Origin: JANQTF01 sp036835375
GTDB taxonomy: Bacteria > Bacteroidota > Bacteroidia > J057
Length of the DNA: 24,140 bases
Reading direction: 5' to 3'
NCBI GenBank assembly: GCA_036835375.1
Contig: DAITMB010000076.1
Location: 1 to 24,140 of the forward strand
Shown here: piece by piece, positions 1 to 8,446 of the stretch
Numbering within the stretch: position 1 is the first letter of the stretch
Layout of the letters: each line of letters starts with the position of its first letter
Position numbers and translations under genes: made by a program
The notes under the pieces: model-generated
The model's database searches: none
Told to the model about the DNA's origin: nothing
The model's input: the letters and a program-made list of their open reading frames with translations, nothing else

Positions 1-2690
1 TTTGCGAGGAAGAAAAGCCGAATTTTATTCCTAAAACTTCCTATGTCAGCTCCTTTGCAGAAGATGCGGATGGCATATTTTGGGTCGGGACCATGTATGG
101 GCTCTACAAACTGCAACGGGAGAGCAAGTGGTCATTTCAATATCAATGGTTTTCACACGGTCTTGAACCGGGAAAGCTAAGCAGCAGCTCTATCCAAACC
201 CTCTACGAAGACAAAAGGAAGAACCTGTGGGTTGGTACGACCGACAACGGAATGAATGTGAAGAGGAAGGGAGCCAGCGGGTTTGAAGTCATACAAAAAG
301 AGCATGGGCTGGGGAGCAACACTGTGAGGGCCATGCTCGAAGATGCATCCGGGCATCTTTGGATCAGCGGAAATAGAGGCCTATCGAAATTGGACCCCAC
401 CCTGTGGAAGTTCACGAATTTCTCGCGGGAAGACGGACTGGCCTCGAACAACTTCAACAACAATGCCTGCCTGAGACGAAGCACAGGTGAGCTGTTTTTT
501 GGAAGCAACAATGGCTTCAATGCGTTTTACCCAGACAGCATTCGTGAGCACAGCAGCATCCCCAAGTTGTACTTGACCGACCTGAGGATTAACAACCAAT
601 CTGTAAAAATTGGCGCTCCCGGCTCTCCATTAGAAAAGCACATTAGCCTCACTTCAGCGATTGAGCTGTCATACGAGCAGCGTTCATTTATCATCGATTT
701 TGTCGCGATTGAGTTCGGACAATCCTCTCGCTACGAATATTGCTACAAGCTGGCAGGATTTGAACTGGACTGGAACTGCATTGGCTCAAACCATAGCGCA
801 ATTTACACCAATCTCGACCCCGGAAATTATGTTTTTTCCGTAAAAGTGTCTGACCTCAATGGCGTTTGGAGTGAGATTCCGGTCGATCTGAAAGTCGTCA
901 TTCGCCCCTTGCCTTGGAAGAGTTGGTGGGCCATGAGCCTCTATGCCTTTGCGTTGGGAATCGCAACTTTTACGCTGGTGAAAGTGCGGATGGAGCGGGT
1001 AAAAATGAAGAACCAACTCACTTTGGAGCGAATGGAACGCGAAAGAGAGCATGAGTTGAGCGAATTAAAAACCCAGTTTTTTACCAATATCTCCCACGAA
1101 TTCAGAACGCCTCTCAGCCTGATCTCCATGCCACTGGAGAACCTGACCTCCGGCCACGACCTTCCTGCATCCGTCAAGGACAGGCTCAAAACGATCCAGA
1201 CAAATTCAGATAAAATGCTGCGCCTGGTCAATGAATTGATGGACTTTAATAAGCTGGAAAGCGCCCAACTCAAGCTTCGCGTGCAGCAGGGAGAGTTGGT
1301 CAGCTTCATCACGGAGATCGCTACAGTATTCATCGATCTTGCAGAAAAACGGGACATCCGCTTTGGAATTCATCCGAACACAGCAACACTAGAAGGATGG
1401 TTTGATCATGACAAGCTAGAAAAGATTGTGGTGAACGTGCTGTCCAATGCGTTCAAGTTCACGGCAGCGCATGGCGAAATCAACATTTTTATCCACTCCT
1501 TCACATTTGGTCCTGAGAGCGCACTGAGCGGACAGCGCGGCCTGGAGTTGATCATAGTAGATGATGGGATTGGGATCCCGAAAGAAGAATTACCCTATAT
1601 CTTCAACAAATTCTATCAGGCCCAGACTACCTCCCACTTTTCTAATCAGGGTACAGGAATAGGCCTCGCCCTGACCAAAGGCCTTGTGGAGCTTCACCGC
1701 GGGAAAATCGAGGCTCAAAGTAGCCCCAGCCGCGAAGCAGGATCCACAACTGACGAAGTCGCAGAAGCACACACGACAAAGTTTCTGATTCAGCTCCCGA
1801 TAGACCGCGAGGCGTTCGAGGAGAGTGATATCTGCGAACGGTCTGGCTATGTGGTTTCCCCTCCGTTTATGACCAACTTTGACGCGGAAGACGCTGGGGA
1901 AATAGATGCTTTGGTGGAAGAGGAGGACACGAGCAAGCCCAAAATTCTCATTGTGGAGGACAACGAGGAGTTGAGAAAGTATCTGGCGATGGAGCTTTCA
2001 CCAGATTTCCACATCATAGAATCCAGCGACGGCAAGCAAGGATTTGATATGGCCTGCGAAGAATTTCCTGATTTGATCATCAGCGATGTCATGATGCCCT
2101 TCACCTCCGGGATTGAGCTGTGTGAGCAACTGAAGTCTAACCTTCAGACAAGTCACATCCCCATCATTCTCCTCTCCGCAAAAGCGACCATTGAGGATCA
2201 AATCAGGGGCGTGAAAACTGGAGCCGATCTGTATATCACAAAACCTTTTAGCATCAGATTTCTGGTCGCGCACGTGAGGCAAATCATCGACTCTCGTCAA
2301 AAATTGTACTATCGCCTGAGCCAAGATGTCTATTTACTACCCAGCAAGATCACCAGTAGCGAAATCGATCAGGAGTTTTTGCAAAAGGCCATCGACTATA
2401 TCACCGACAATATTCTTGACCCGCAACTCAACGTTGACGCTATCGCAGCACTCTTCAGCTTGAGCAGAATGCAGGTCTATAGAAAAATCAAGGCACTCAC
2501 CGGAAAGTCAGTCGTGGACCTCATCAGGACCGTGAGGATCAGGCAGGCCCTGAAACTCATGGAGACCCACAAATATACGCTCTCCGAAGTGGCCTACCAG
2601 ACAGGGTTCAACTCTGCTTCTTACTTTTCGAAGTGCTTCAAAGAACAGCTGGGGAAAGCCCCTTCCGAATACCTTGAAGCGAGGCGATGA
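1..2690 (+). CDS. Hybrid two-component system (HTCS) regulator, 5'-truncated
   Basis: This inner-membrane sensor and transcription factor fuses a periplasmic carbohydrate sensor to a histidine kinase, receiver and AraC output, and normally switches on the adjacent polysaccharide locus. The frame is open to the left edge, so the N-terminus is missing (family members are usually about 1300-1400 aa). Numbering from the Met at 93: propeller repeats (for example 'EDKRKNLWVGTTDNG') run to about 165, a Y_Y_Y domain spans about 197-275, and one membrane segment lies at about 278-298. The HisKA H-box 'NISHEFRTP' has the phospho-accepting His at 335. The ATPase N-box ('NVLSNAFKF') is near 450, with 'DDGIGIP' near 490 and 'GTGIGLAL' near 520. 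The receiver (about 616-735) has acceptor Asp665 in 'IISDVMMP'. The AraC helix-turn-helix occupies about 765-865. All kinase and receiver key residues are present. The susCD pair downstream is the likely target, with a xylan-derived oligosaccharide as ligand (inferred from neighbours). Confidence 0.96.
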   Translation, partial: CEEEKPNFIPKTSYVSSFAEDADGIFWVGTMYGLYKLQRESKWSFQYQWFSHGLEPGKLSSSSIQTLYEDKRKNLWVGTTDNGMNVKRKGASGFEVIQKEHGLGSNTVRAMLEDASGHLWISGNRGLSKLDPTLWKFTNFSREDGLASNNFNNNACLRRSTGELFFGSNNGFNAFYPDSIREHSSIPKLYLTDLRINNQSVKIGAPGSPLEKHISLTSAIELSYEQRSFIIDFVAIEFGQSSRYEYCYKLAGFELDWNCIGSNHSAIYTNLDPGNYVFSVKVSDLNGVWSEIPVDLKVVIRPLPWKSWWAMSLYAFALGIATFTLVKVRMERVKMKNQLTLERMEREREHELSELKTQFFTNISHEFRTPLSLISMPLENLTSGHDLPASVKDRLKTIQTNSDKMLRLVNELMDFNKLESAQLKLRVQQGELVSFITEIATVFIDLAEKRDIRFGIHPNTATLEGWFDHDKLEKIVVNVLSNAFKFTAAHGEINIFIHSFTFGPESALSGQRGLELIIVDDGIGIPKEELPYIFNKFYQAQTTSHFSNQGTGIGLALTKGLVELHRGKIEAQSSPSREAGSTTDEVAEAHTTKFLIQLPIDREAFEESDICERSGYVVSPPFMTNFDAEDAGEIDALVEEEDTSKPKILIVEDNEELRKYLAMELSPDFHIIESSDGKQGFDMACEEFPDLIISDVMMPFTSGIELCEQLKSNLQTSHIPIILLSAKATIEDQIRGVKTGADLYITKPFSIRFLVAHVRQIIDSRQKLYYRLSQDVYLLPSKITSSEIDQEFLQKAIDYITDNILDPQLNVDAIAALFSLSRMQVYRKIKALTGKSVVDLIRTVRIRQALKLMETHKYTLSEVAYQTGFNSASYFSKCFKEQLGKAPSEYLEARR

Positions 2691-2801
2691 CTTGCGACAT
2701 CACCACATGATCATCTGACTTAGCACCTCTCCTATCCTACCTATGTTCGGCGGACCAGCGGTTCGCTCCCACTTCCATTGCCTCAGTCTTTGCCCCAGAG
2801 C

Positions 2802-2844
2802 ATTGCCCGCCTCCTTTCCCTTGGGGCGGGCAATCATGCCTTTT
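2802..2844 (+). terminator. Probable terminator of the HTCS gene
   Basis: ATTGCCCGCC at 2802-2811 pairs perfectly with GGCGGGCAAT at 2825-2834 across a 13-nt loop, forming a 10-bp GC-rich stem. A short pyrimidine run with TTTT at 2841-2844 follows. It lies about 110 bp past the HTCS stop codon, so it fits a Rho-independent terminator that insulates the regulator from susC. The T-run is short and starts six bases past the stem, which keeps confidence moderate. Confidence 0.6.
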
Positions 2845-3152
2845 ACCCTCCGAACCCAAGGATCTCGCCTGTCAACAGTGCCTCAGGAAACCGAATGAGG
2901 ATCCATGATTTAAAATTTAAAGAGAATGTTCATTTTCTACAAGGGCAAATAGCTTGATAACGTGACATTTAGGCTTGCTATTTCAAGCACCGTGGCCAGA
3001 AAGGTCGATTTGAAATCTTTGTTAAGATCCCGGAAAAGACTCAGAATTCGACGGTCTCAGGGCCGCTTGATTAGTCAGAGGTCTCTGCCTTCACCTTATA
3101 AGGGGCTATTTCTTCACCACTTCACCTACCCGTTTTTTTTCTTTCAATCAAC

Positions 3153-3170
3153 CGTTTTTTTCAAAAAACG
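3153..3170. repeat. AT-rich palindrome in the susC leader
   Basis: CGTTTTTT at 3153-3160 is the exact reverse complement of AAAAAACG at 3163-3170, with only two bases between them. The palindrome ends seven bases before the susC ATG at 3178, in the stretch where ribosomes load. In RNA a two-base loop is too tight, so the innermost pairs would have to open. It may affect translation initiation or act as a protein-binding site; neither is shown. Confidence 0.45.
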
Positions 3171-3177
3171 AATTTCT

Positions 3178-4830
3178 ATGAACAGAATACTACTACTACC
3201 ACCGCAACTGCACATTGCAGAAACTCGGGGCCGACGTTGTCTTAAGTACATCCAAGCCCTCCTCGTGTTGACACTGTTGATGTCCACAACCATTGTTGCC
3301 CACGCCCAAACCGTGGTAACAGGCAAAATCACCGATGATACGGGAGAAGTGCTGCCGGGAGCCATCGTGACCATCACGGGAACGACCAGCGGCGCTCTCA
3401 GCGACGAAGAAGGAGAATACTCCATTGAAGTACCGGATGGAAATGCGCTGCTCGTGTTTTCATTTATGGGCTACGAACGGCAAGAAGAGATCGTCGGCGG
3501 CAGAACTGTCATTAACATTCGCCTCGTGCCCAGTGATCTGTCTCTTTCTGAGGTAGTGGTCGTGGGATACGGTACCCAACGCAAAGAGTCGGTGACTGGA
3601 TCAGTTGCTTCCATACGGGGAGAAGCCATCCGGGAAGTGCCTTCGTCCAATGTCACACAAGCCCTTCAAGGACGCCTGGCGGGGGTAGAAATCTCGCAGG
3701 TTTCTTCCAAACCGGGTGCAGCCATGCAGATCCGCGTACGTGGAACCCGCTCGCTAACAGCTAGCAACGATCCACTCATTGTGCTTGACGGAATTCCTTT
3801 TGCAGGAAACATCGGCGACCTCAATCCCAACGACATCAAGAGTATCGACATCTTGAAAGATGCCTCGGCCACCGCGATCTATGGATCACGTGGAGCGAAT
3901 GGCGTCGTGTTGGTCACGACTTACAAAGGCTACCAGGGACAGAAAGCGCAACTCAGCTACAACAGCTTTTATGGTGTGAAGGATATTTTCGCCAACTACC
4001 CCATGATGGATGGGCCAGAATTTGTTGCGCTACGTCAGGCGGCAGGTCTCTTCACGAATGGCGTTGACGAAGATGATAACGTGGACATCAATTGGCAGGA
4101 TCTGCTCTTCGCACCCGGTATTTTCTCCACTCACAACTTGGGTGTATCTGGTGGTACAGAGCGTGGATCATACACCTTTGGTGTAGGATATGTCAATGAG
4201 GAAGCAGTCATTCCGGGTCAAAACTTCGAGCGGTTTTCTCTTCGCGCCGGGATTGATCAGGAAATCAACGACTACATCAAACTTGGATTTAGTTCCAACA
4301 GCAACTACTCTGTCAACAATGGCAACAACCTCGGCATCTATGGCGTCTTGGCCAGCACTCCCATTGCCAATCCTTATAACGACGATGGCACATTGAAGAG
4401 AACAGTCCAAATGGCACTGGATGAACAATGGGTCACCACAAGAGAGACGGTGGAAGGCCTCGGTGATGCGTGGATCGACCAGACCAAGGCATTTGGATCT
4501 TACAATAACCTCTATGCCGAATTACAAGCACCGGGAATTGAAGGGTTAAGGTATCGCTCCAATATCGGACTGAACTTTCGCATGAGCAGTGGCGGGAACT
4601 ATACCGGAGAAGGTGTGTTTAATGTCAACCCTACCAACCCCTCGACAGCTTCTATCAACAATGCGCTGACGACGAGCTGGGTCGTTGAAAACCTCCTCAT
4701 GTATGATCGCACTTTTGCCGACAAGCACAGCTTGAGTATCGTAGGACTGTTTTCTGCACAACAGGATCAATTCAACAGCTCAAAACGTAGGAGCCCGGGA
4801 CATTCCCGCCGACGCATTCCAGTACTATAA
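3178..4830 (+). CDS. SusC-like TonB-dependent transporter, N-terminal part (frameshifted)
   Basis: This is the outer-membrane TonB-dependent channel that imports oligosaccharides captured by SusD. The ATG at 3178 is preferred because it opens a signal peptide ending near 'STTIVAHAQ', followed at once by the carboxypeptidase-regulatory-like domain ('VVTGKITDDTGEVLPGAIV'). A TonB-box-like stretch 'LSEVVVVGYGTQRKE' and the plug domain come next, with 'LIVLDGIPFAG', 'IDILKDASATAIYGSRGANG' and the start of the barrel. The frame then drifts into 'SSKRRSPGHSRRR' and stops at 4828-4830, giving 550 aa where about 1036 are expected. The rest continues in the next frame from about 4784. Dropping one A from the AAAA run at 4782-4785 restores one continuous protein. 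Substrate is inferred to be xylo-oligosaccharides from the neighbouring enzymes. Confidence 0.92.
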   Translation: MNRILLLPPQLHIAETRGRRCLKYIQALLVLTLLMSTTIVAHAQTVVTGKITDDTGEVLPGAIVTITGTTSGALSDEEGEYSIEVPDGNALLVFSFMGYERQEEIVGGRTVINIRLVPSDLSLSEVVVVGYGTQRKESVTGSVASIRGEAIREVPSSNVTQALQGRLAGVEISQVSSKPGAAMQIRVRGTRSLTASNDPLIVLDGIPFAGNIGDLNPNDIKSIDILKDASATAIYGSRGANGVVLVTTYKGYQGQKAQLSYNSFYGVKDIFANYPMMDGPEFVALRQAAGLFTNGVDEDDNVDINWQDLLFAPGIFSTHNLGVSGGTERGSYTFGVGYVNEEAVIPGQNFERFSLRAGIDQEINDYIKLGFSSNSNYSVNNGNNLGIYGVLASTPIANPYNDDGTLKRTVQMALDEQWVTTRETVEGLGDAWIDQTKAFGSYNNLYAELQAPGIEGLRYRSNIGLNFRMSSGGNYTGEGVFNVNPTNPSTASINNALTTSWVVENLLMYDRTFADKHSLSIVGLFSAQQDQFNSSKRRSPGHSRRRIPVL

Positions 4831-6289
4831 TCTGGGGCAGGCAGTGGGAGAAATCACTGTGAATCCTAACAACCAGAACTACCAGGTGAGTGCCTTGCTG
4901 TCCTACATGGGCAGGGTGATGTATTCTTACGAAAATCGCTACATGATCACTGCCATTCTCCGTACCGATGGCTCATCAAGATTGGCCCAAGGCCAGCAGT
5001 GGCATACCTATCCCGCTGTGTCGGTCGGCTGGAACGTGAAAGAGGAAGCGTTTATGCAAGGGATTTCTCAAATCAATGCACTGAAGCTGCGCGTGGGATA
5101 TGGACAAACCTCCAATCAAGCGATTGCCCCTTATTCTACTCTTGGACGACTACAAACCCGACCCTATAACTTCGGTCCTGAAAACTACGGCGTCGGATAC
5201 TACGTGTCCCAATTGCCCAACAGTAATTTGGGATGGGAATACTCTATCACTTCTAACTACGGACTTGACTTCTCTTTCTTGAACTATCGCCTCTCTGGTT
5301 CGATTGAGTACTATGTGACGAATACCAAAGATCTCCTTGTGGGCGTCAATCTTCCCAGTACATCGGGGGTAAGTAGCTACACCGCCAACATCGGCGAATC
5401 CCTCAACAGAGGTGTCGAATTGGCCCTCAACGCAGTGATTTTGGACAATCCCAATGGGCTGACCTGGGATGTAGGAGTGAACTTCTACTCTAACCGCAAC
5501 GAACTAGTATCCCTGGCTTCCGGCCAAGAGAGAGACGAAGCAAACCTGTGGTTTGTGGGGTATCCTATCAACGTCATCTTTGACTATGAGAAAGTAGGCC
5601 TGTGGCAAGAAGGAGACGAACACCTCAACATCTTGGAACCAGGCGGAAACGTCGGTATGATCAAAGTCTTGTACACTGGCGAGTATGACGAAAGTGGCGT
5701 GCCAGTCAGACAAGTAGGACCAGCTGACCGCCAAATCCTGAGCGTAGATCCCAGATTTCAAGGGGGATTTAATACCCGCCTGGCTTACAAAGGGTTTGAC
5801 CTGAGTATGGTGGGTGTCTATCGCAGCGGTGGTGTATTGATCAGCACCCTATACTCCTCTTCCGGCTACCTCAACTTGATGAGCGGTCGCAGAGGCAACG
5901 TGAAAGTGGACTACTGGACACCTGAGAACACCGATGCCGCTTATCCCAAGCCTGGTGGTATCGCCAGCGGTGATAATCCTAAGTATGGATCTACCCTCGG
6001 GTACTTCGATGCTTCGTACGTGAAAATCCGCACGATTTCACTTGGTTACAACTTCAAACAAAGCATTCTATCAGTCATCGGACTGGATCAACTACGTGTG
6101 TACGGTACCGTCCAAAACCCATTTGTACTGTTTTCACCCTACCACAGAGAAACAGGGATGGATCCAGAAACGAACTCCTATGGAGACGAAAACGTGGCCG
6201 TAACCTCATACCCAAGACGTCTGCTGACTTTGGGCACAAACACGCCTGCCACCCGCAACTTCCTACTCGGTGTCAACCTAACTTTCTAA
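4784..6289 (+). CDS. SusC-like TonB-dependent transporter, C-terminal part (frameshifted)
   Basis: This is the second half of the transporter, in the +1 frame relative to the first half. Translation of this frame gives 'VGARDIPADAFQYYNLGQA', a typical mid-barrel SusC sequence that begins exactly where the first frame becomes nonsense. Typical barrel features follow: 'MYSYENRYMITAILRTDGSS', 'YPAVSVGWNVKEEAFM', 'DASYVKIRTISLGYNF' and the C-terminal 'NFLLGVNLTF' ending in Phe, as expected for outer-membrane barrel assembly. It has no start of its own (the first usable codon is a GTG at 4844) and no signal peptide, so it cannot work alone. Its stop is only 12 bases before susD. Sequence quality over about 500 codons shows no further decay. 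Confidence 0.9.
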   Translation, partial: NVGARDIPADAFQYYNLGQAVGEITVNPNNQNYQVSALLSYMGRVMYSYENRYMITAILRTDGSSRLAQGQQWHTYPAVSVGWNVKEEAFMQGISQINALKLRVGYGQTSNQAIAPYSTLGRLQTRPYNFGPENYGVGYYVSQLPNSNLGWEYSITSNYGLDFSFLNYRLSGSIEYYVTNTKDLLVGVNLPSTSGVSSYTANIGESLNRGVELALNAVILDNPNGLTWDVGVNFYSNRNELVSLASGQERDEANLWFVGYPINVIFDYEKVGLWQEGDEHLNILEPGGNVGMIKVLYTGEYDESGVPVRQVGPADRQILSVDPRFQGGFNTRLAYKGFDLSMVGVYRSGGVLISTLYSSSGYLNLMSGRRGNVKVDYWTPENTDAAYPKPGGIASGDNPKYGSTLGYFDASYVKIRTISLGYNFKQSILSVIGLDQLRVYGTVQNPFVLFSPYHRETGMDPETNSYGDENVAVTSYPRRLLTLGTNTPATRNFLLGVNLTF

Positions 6290-6301
6290 CAAACTACTAC
6301 A

Positions 6302-8251
6302 ATGAAACGACTACGCATTATTCCCTTCATTGGAACCATCCTCTTGACATTTTCCTTCGTTTCGTGCACCGACCTTTTGGACGAGCAACCACGAAGCATC
6401 TATGAGCCAGGCTTTTTTCAGACCGAAAAAGGGGTAAATGGAGGATTGACCGCGCTATACGCTCACCTGCGCTACCTTTACGGGCAAGCTTATTATTATA
6501 ACAGCTGCATCACCGGTACAGACGAAGCGACCTGGGCACAAAGTGCGGATGGAAACTTCAAGGACATGGACCTGTCTGGCGTAGGCTCAATCACGCCTAC
6601 CAGCTTCCCCACATCCATCGTTTGGGCTGAAGCCTTTCCAAATATCAACACCGCCAGCGGGATCATCGAAAATGCGGTGGAAGTGGGAATTTCAGAGTCC
6701 CTCATCGCTGAAGCAAGATTCTTCCGGGCTTTCGACTACTTCCTCTTGGTGCAAACCTACGGCGGGGTACCACTGGACCTTGGCTCAGGTGAGCTGAAGT
6801 TCAACACCAGCCCGGTGAGGGTGTCTGTTCGCAACACCGTTCCAGAAGTGTACACCAAAGCCATCTTCCCTGATCTGCTGACCGCCATCGACGATTTGCC
6901 TGAAACAGGTCGGGTCGAGGGAGGAGTAACCAAAACGCTGGCACGCCTCTATTTGGCCAAAGCGTACCTCACCTACGCATGGTGGCTCGAAAATCCCAAC
7001 AACATTCCTACCTATCCTGAAACTCCCCGCGTGGACCCAGACGGACGTGACGCCGCTTGGTACTTTCAGCAGGCATATGATGTCGCCGTAGCAGGCATTG
7101 ACAATCCCGGACCTTTTGGCCTACAGGATACCTACTACGACGTGCACTGGGCTCAAAACGAGCGGAATGATGAAATGCTCCTCTATGCTGACCGCACAGA
7201 GTCCAGCGAATTCTACAATGGATCTAGCCTTACGTTTGGAAGCGGTGGTGCTCCAGACAATTTTGCCGTGTGGATGATGACTTGGAACTACACCAACATC
7301 AGAAGCTCCACAAATCTGGATTGGACCAGCCTGATCAGCTCCGTGCAGCGGGAAGCGTCTCAGGACTTAGGAAGACCATGGACCAGGATGTCCCCGACCA
7401 TCAATGTCATTGAGAATACGTTTGCCGAAAAGTCGATGGATTCTCGATATGACGGAACTTTTGTCAACGTGTACCGCGGCAACTGGCCCAAAGGTGGCAA
7501 CACAGCTCCTTTTGTGTACAATGCCAATAACCTAGAGGTGTATCCAGGTGGGGCAATCTTGACGTTCCTCAGCGAGGAGCCTTCAACTGCGATCGATTAC
7601 TCCAACGATGTGTACAAGAGCAACATCGGCGCAGGGGTGTTGCCAGGAAGATCCGACTTTGTCATTTCTCCGAGAGGAATCAGCAGAATCGTGTATCCAG
7701 GCCTTTGGAAATTGGGCACCTACCGCACTGACAGCGGCGACGGATTGGGACAACCCAATGCAGGCACCACTCGCCCATATTACATCGCGAAATTCTCTGA
7801 GCTATATTTTGTAGCTGCTGAAGCCGCAGTGAAAGGCGCCAGCACACAAGGCGGAAAAAGCGCTAGAGAATTGATCAATGTGATCCGCGCACGTGCCGGA
7901 AAATGGCGCTGGGCCAACAACGAGAATGTGCAGCGGGTCGAAGATTTTAGCGAGGAAATGGTCGCCGCGACACCCGCAACGATCGACATCGACTATATTC
8001 TGGAAGAGCGCTCTCGTGAATATTACGCAGAAGGATACCGTTGGTATGACTTGGTACGGACGCAAAAGTGGAGAGAGATTTCTTCCTCCTATGAGATCTG
8101 CGGCCCCAACTACGGAGACCACACCGCGGAAACCTTCTCACGAGACATTCAAGATTATCACTATTTGCGCCCGATTCCACAGCCGCAAATCGATGGGATG
8201 GAGATGAGCGAAGCCGAAAAGGCCGCTTATCAAAACCCAGGTTACAATTAG
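6302..8251 (+). CDS. SusD/RagB-family outer-membrane glycan-binding lipoprotein
   Basis: The surface lipoprotein partner that caps the SusC channel and binds the glycan. A type II signal peptide ends in the lipobox 'FVSC' with the lipidated Cys at residue 22, followed by 'TDLLDEQPRSIYEPGFF', typical of SusD N-termini. Family signatures include 'ARFFRAFDYFLLVQTYGGVP' near 140-160, the TPR-like helices through 'RLYLAKAYLTYAWW', 'YIAKFSELYFVAAEAAVKG', 'EERSREYYAEGYRWYDLVRT' and the closing 'YLRPIPQPQID' and 'QNPGYN'. At 649 aa it is complete and at the long end of the family. It starts 12 bases after the susC stop, so it is co-transcribed, and a terminator-like hairpin follows its stop. If susC is truly frameshifted this protein has no functional partner here. 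Confidence 0.96.
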   Translation: MKRLRIIPFIGTILLTFSFVSCTDLLDEQPRSIYEPGFFQTEKGVNGGLTALYAHLRYLYGQAYYYNSCITGTDEATWAQSADGNFKDMDLSGVGSITPTSFPTSIVWAEAFPNINTASGIIENAVEVGISESLIAEARFFRAFDYFLLVQTYGGVPLDLGSGELKFNTSPVRVSVRNTVPEVYTKAIFPDLLTAIDDLPETGRVEGGVTKTLARLYLAKAYLTYAWWLENPNNIPTYPETPRVDPDGRDAAWYFQQAYDVAVAGIDNPGPFGLQDTYYDVHWAQNERNDEMLLYADRTESSEFYNGSSLTFGSGGAPDNFAVWMMTWNYTNIRSSTNLDWTSLISSVQREASQDLGRPWTRMSPTINVIENTFAEKSMDSRYDGTFVNVYRGNWPKGGNTAPFVYNANNLEVYPGGAILTFLSEEPSTAIDYSNDVYKSNIGAGVLPGRSDFVISPRGISRIVYPGLWKLGTYRTDSGDGLGQPNAGTTRPYYIAKFSELYFVAAEAAVKGASTQGGKSARELINVIRARAGKWRWANNENVQRVEDFSEEMVAATPATIDIDYILEERSREYYAEGYRWYDLVRTQKWREISSSYEICGPNYGDHTAETFSRDIQDYHYLRPIPQPQIDGMEMSEAEKAAYQNPGYN

Positions 8252-8290
8252 TCTGAGTAGTAGTATCAAGCTTCACTTGTAGTGGGAGTA

Positions 8291-8326
8291 AGGGGTTACT
8301 CGTGTTCGGGTAGCCCCTGCTTTTTT
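8291..8326 (+). terminator. Rho-independent terminator-like hairpin after susD
   Basis: AGGGGTTAC at 8291-8299 pairs with GTAGCCCCT at 8310-8318 through nine base pairs including one G-T wobble. Two more pairs may close the loop. The stem is followed within two bases by six T at 8321-8326. This is the clearest terminator in the window. It lies 40 bp after susD and 120 bp before the GH115 gene, so enzyme genes downstream would need partial readthrough or their own promoter. It also argues against a GH115 start upstream of it. Confidence 0.75.
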
Positions 8327-8446
8327 GAGTCTTGGTACTTTTCCTCTGCTTTCAGCTCCTTTTACTTGCTACTTTATGCCCGCTTGATTACAATGATCGA
8401 GCAGGCCTCGCATACCTGTGTCTCGATAGCAACAAATCTACCTACC

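Larger units (their letters stand above)
2691..3177. promoter_or_regulatory. Intergenic region between HTCS gene and susC
   Basis: This 487-bp gap should hold the HTCS terminator and the promoter/operator of the transporter operon. Visible elements are a perfect 10-bp hairpin at 2802-2834, the AT-rich block TTTAAAATTTAAA at 2909-2921, a short inverted repeat GCTTG/CAAGC at 2973-2988, and an 18-bp AT-rich palindrome at 3153-3170 just before the susC start. A reading frame runs from 2962 into susC, but its first 72 codons do not look coding and precede a normal signal peptide. I found no convincing TTTG/TAnnTTTG promoter pair; TAGGCTTG at 2970 differs from the -7 consensus by one base but has no properly spaced upstream element. 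Confidence 0.5.

Noticed and set aside
2962..3177. Upstream extension of the SusC frame to 2962
   Set aside because: The 72 extra codons are basic and unlike an export signal. The ATG at 3178 opens a proper signal peptide.
4745..4830. Programmed ribosomal frameshift in susC
   Set aside because: The site is a short AAAA run without an obvious slippery heptamer or downstream structure, and SusC genes are not known to be made this way. A simple indel explains it.
8282..8446. Upstream extension of the GH115 frame to 8282
   Set aside because: It overlaps the terminator hairpin after susD, and the signal peptide starts only at 8447.
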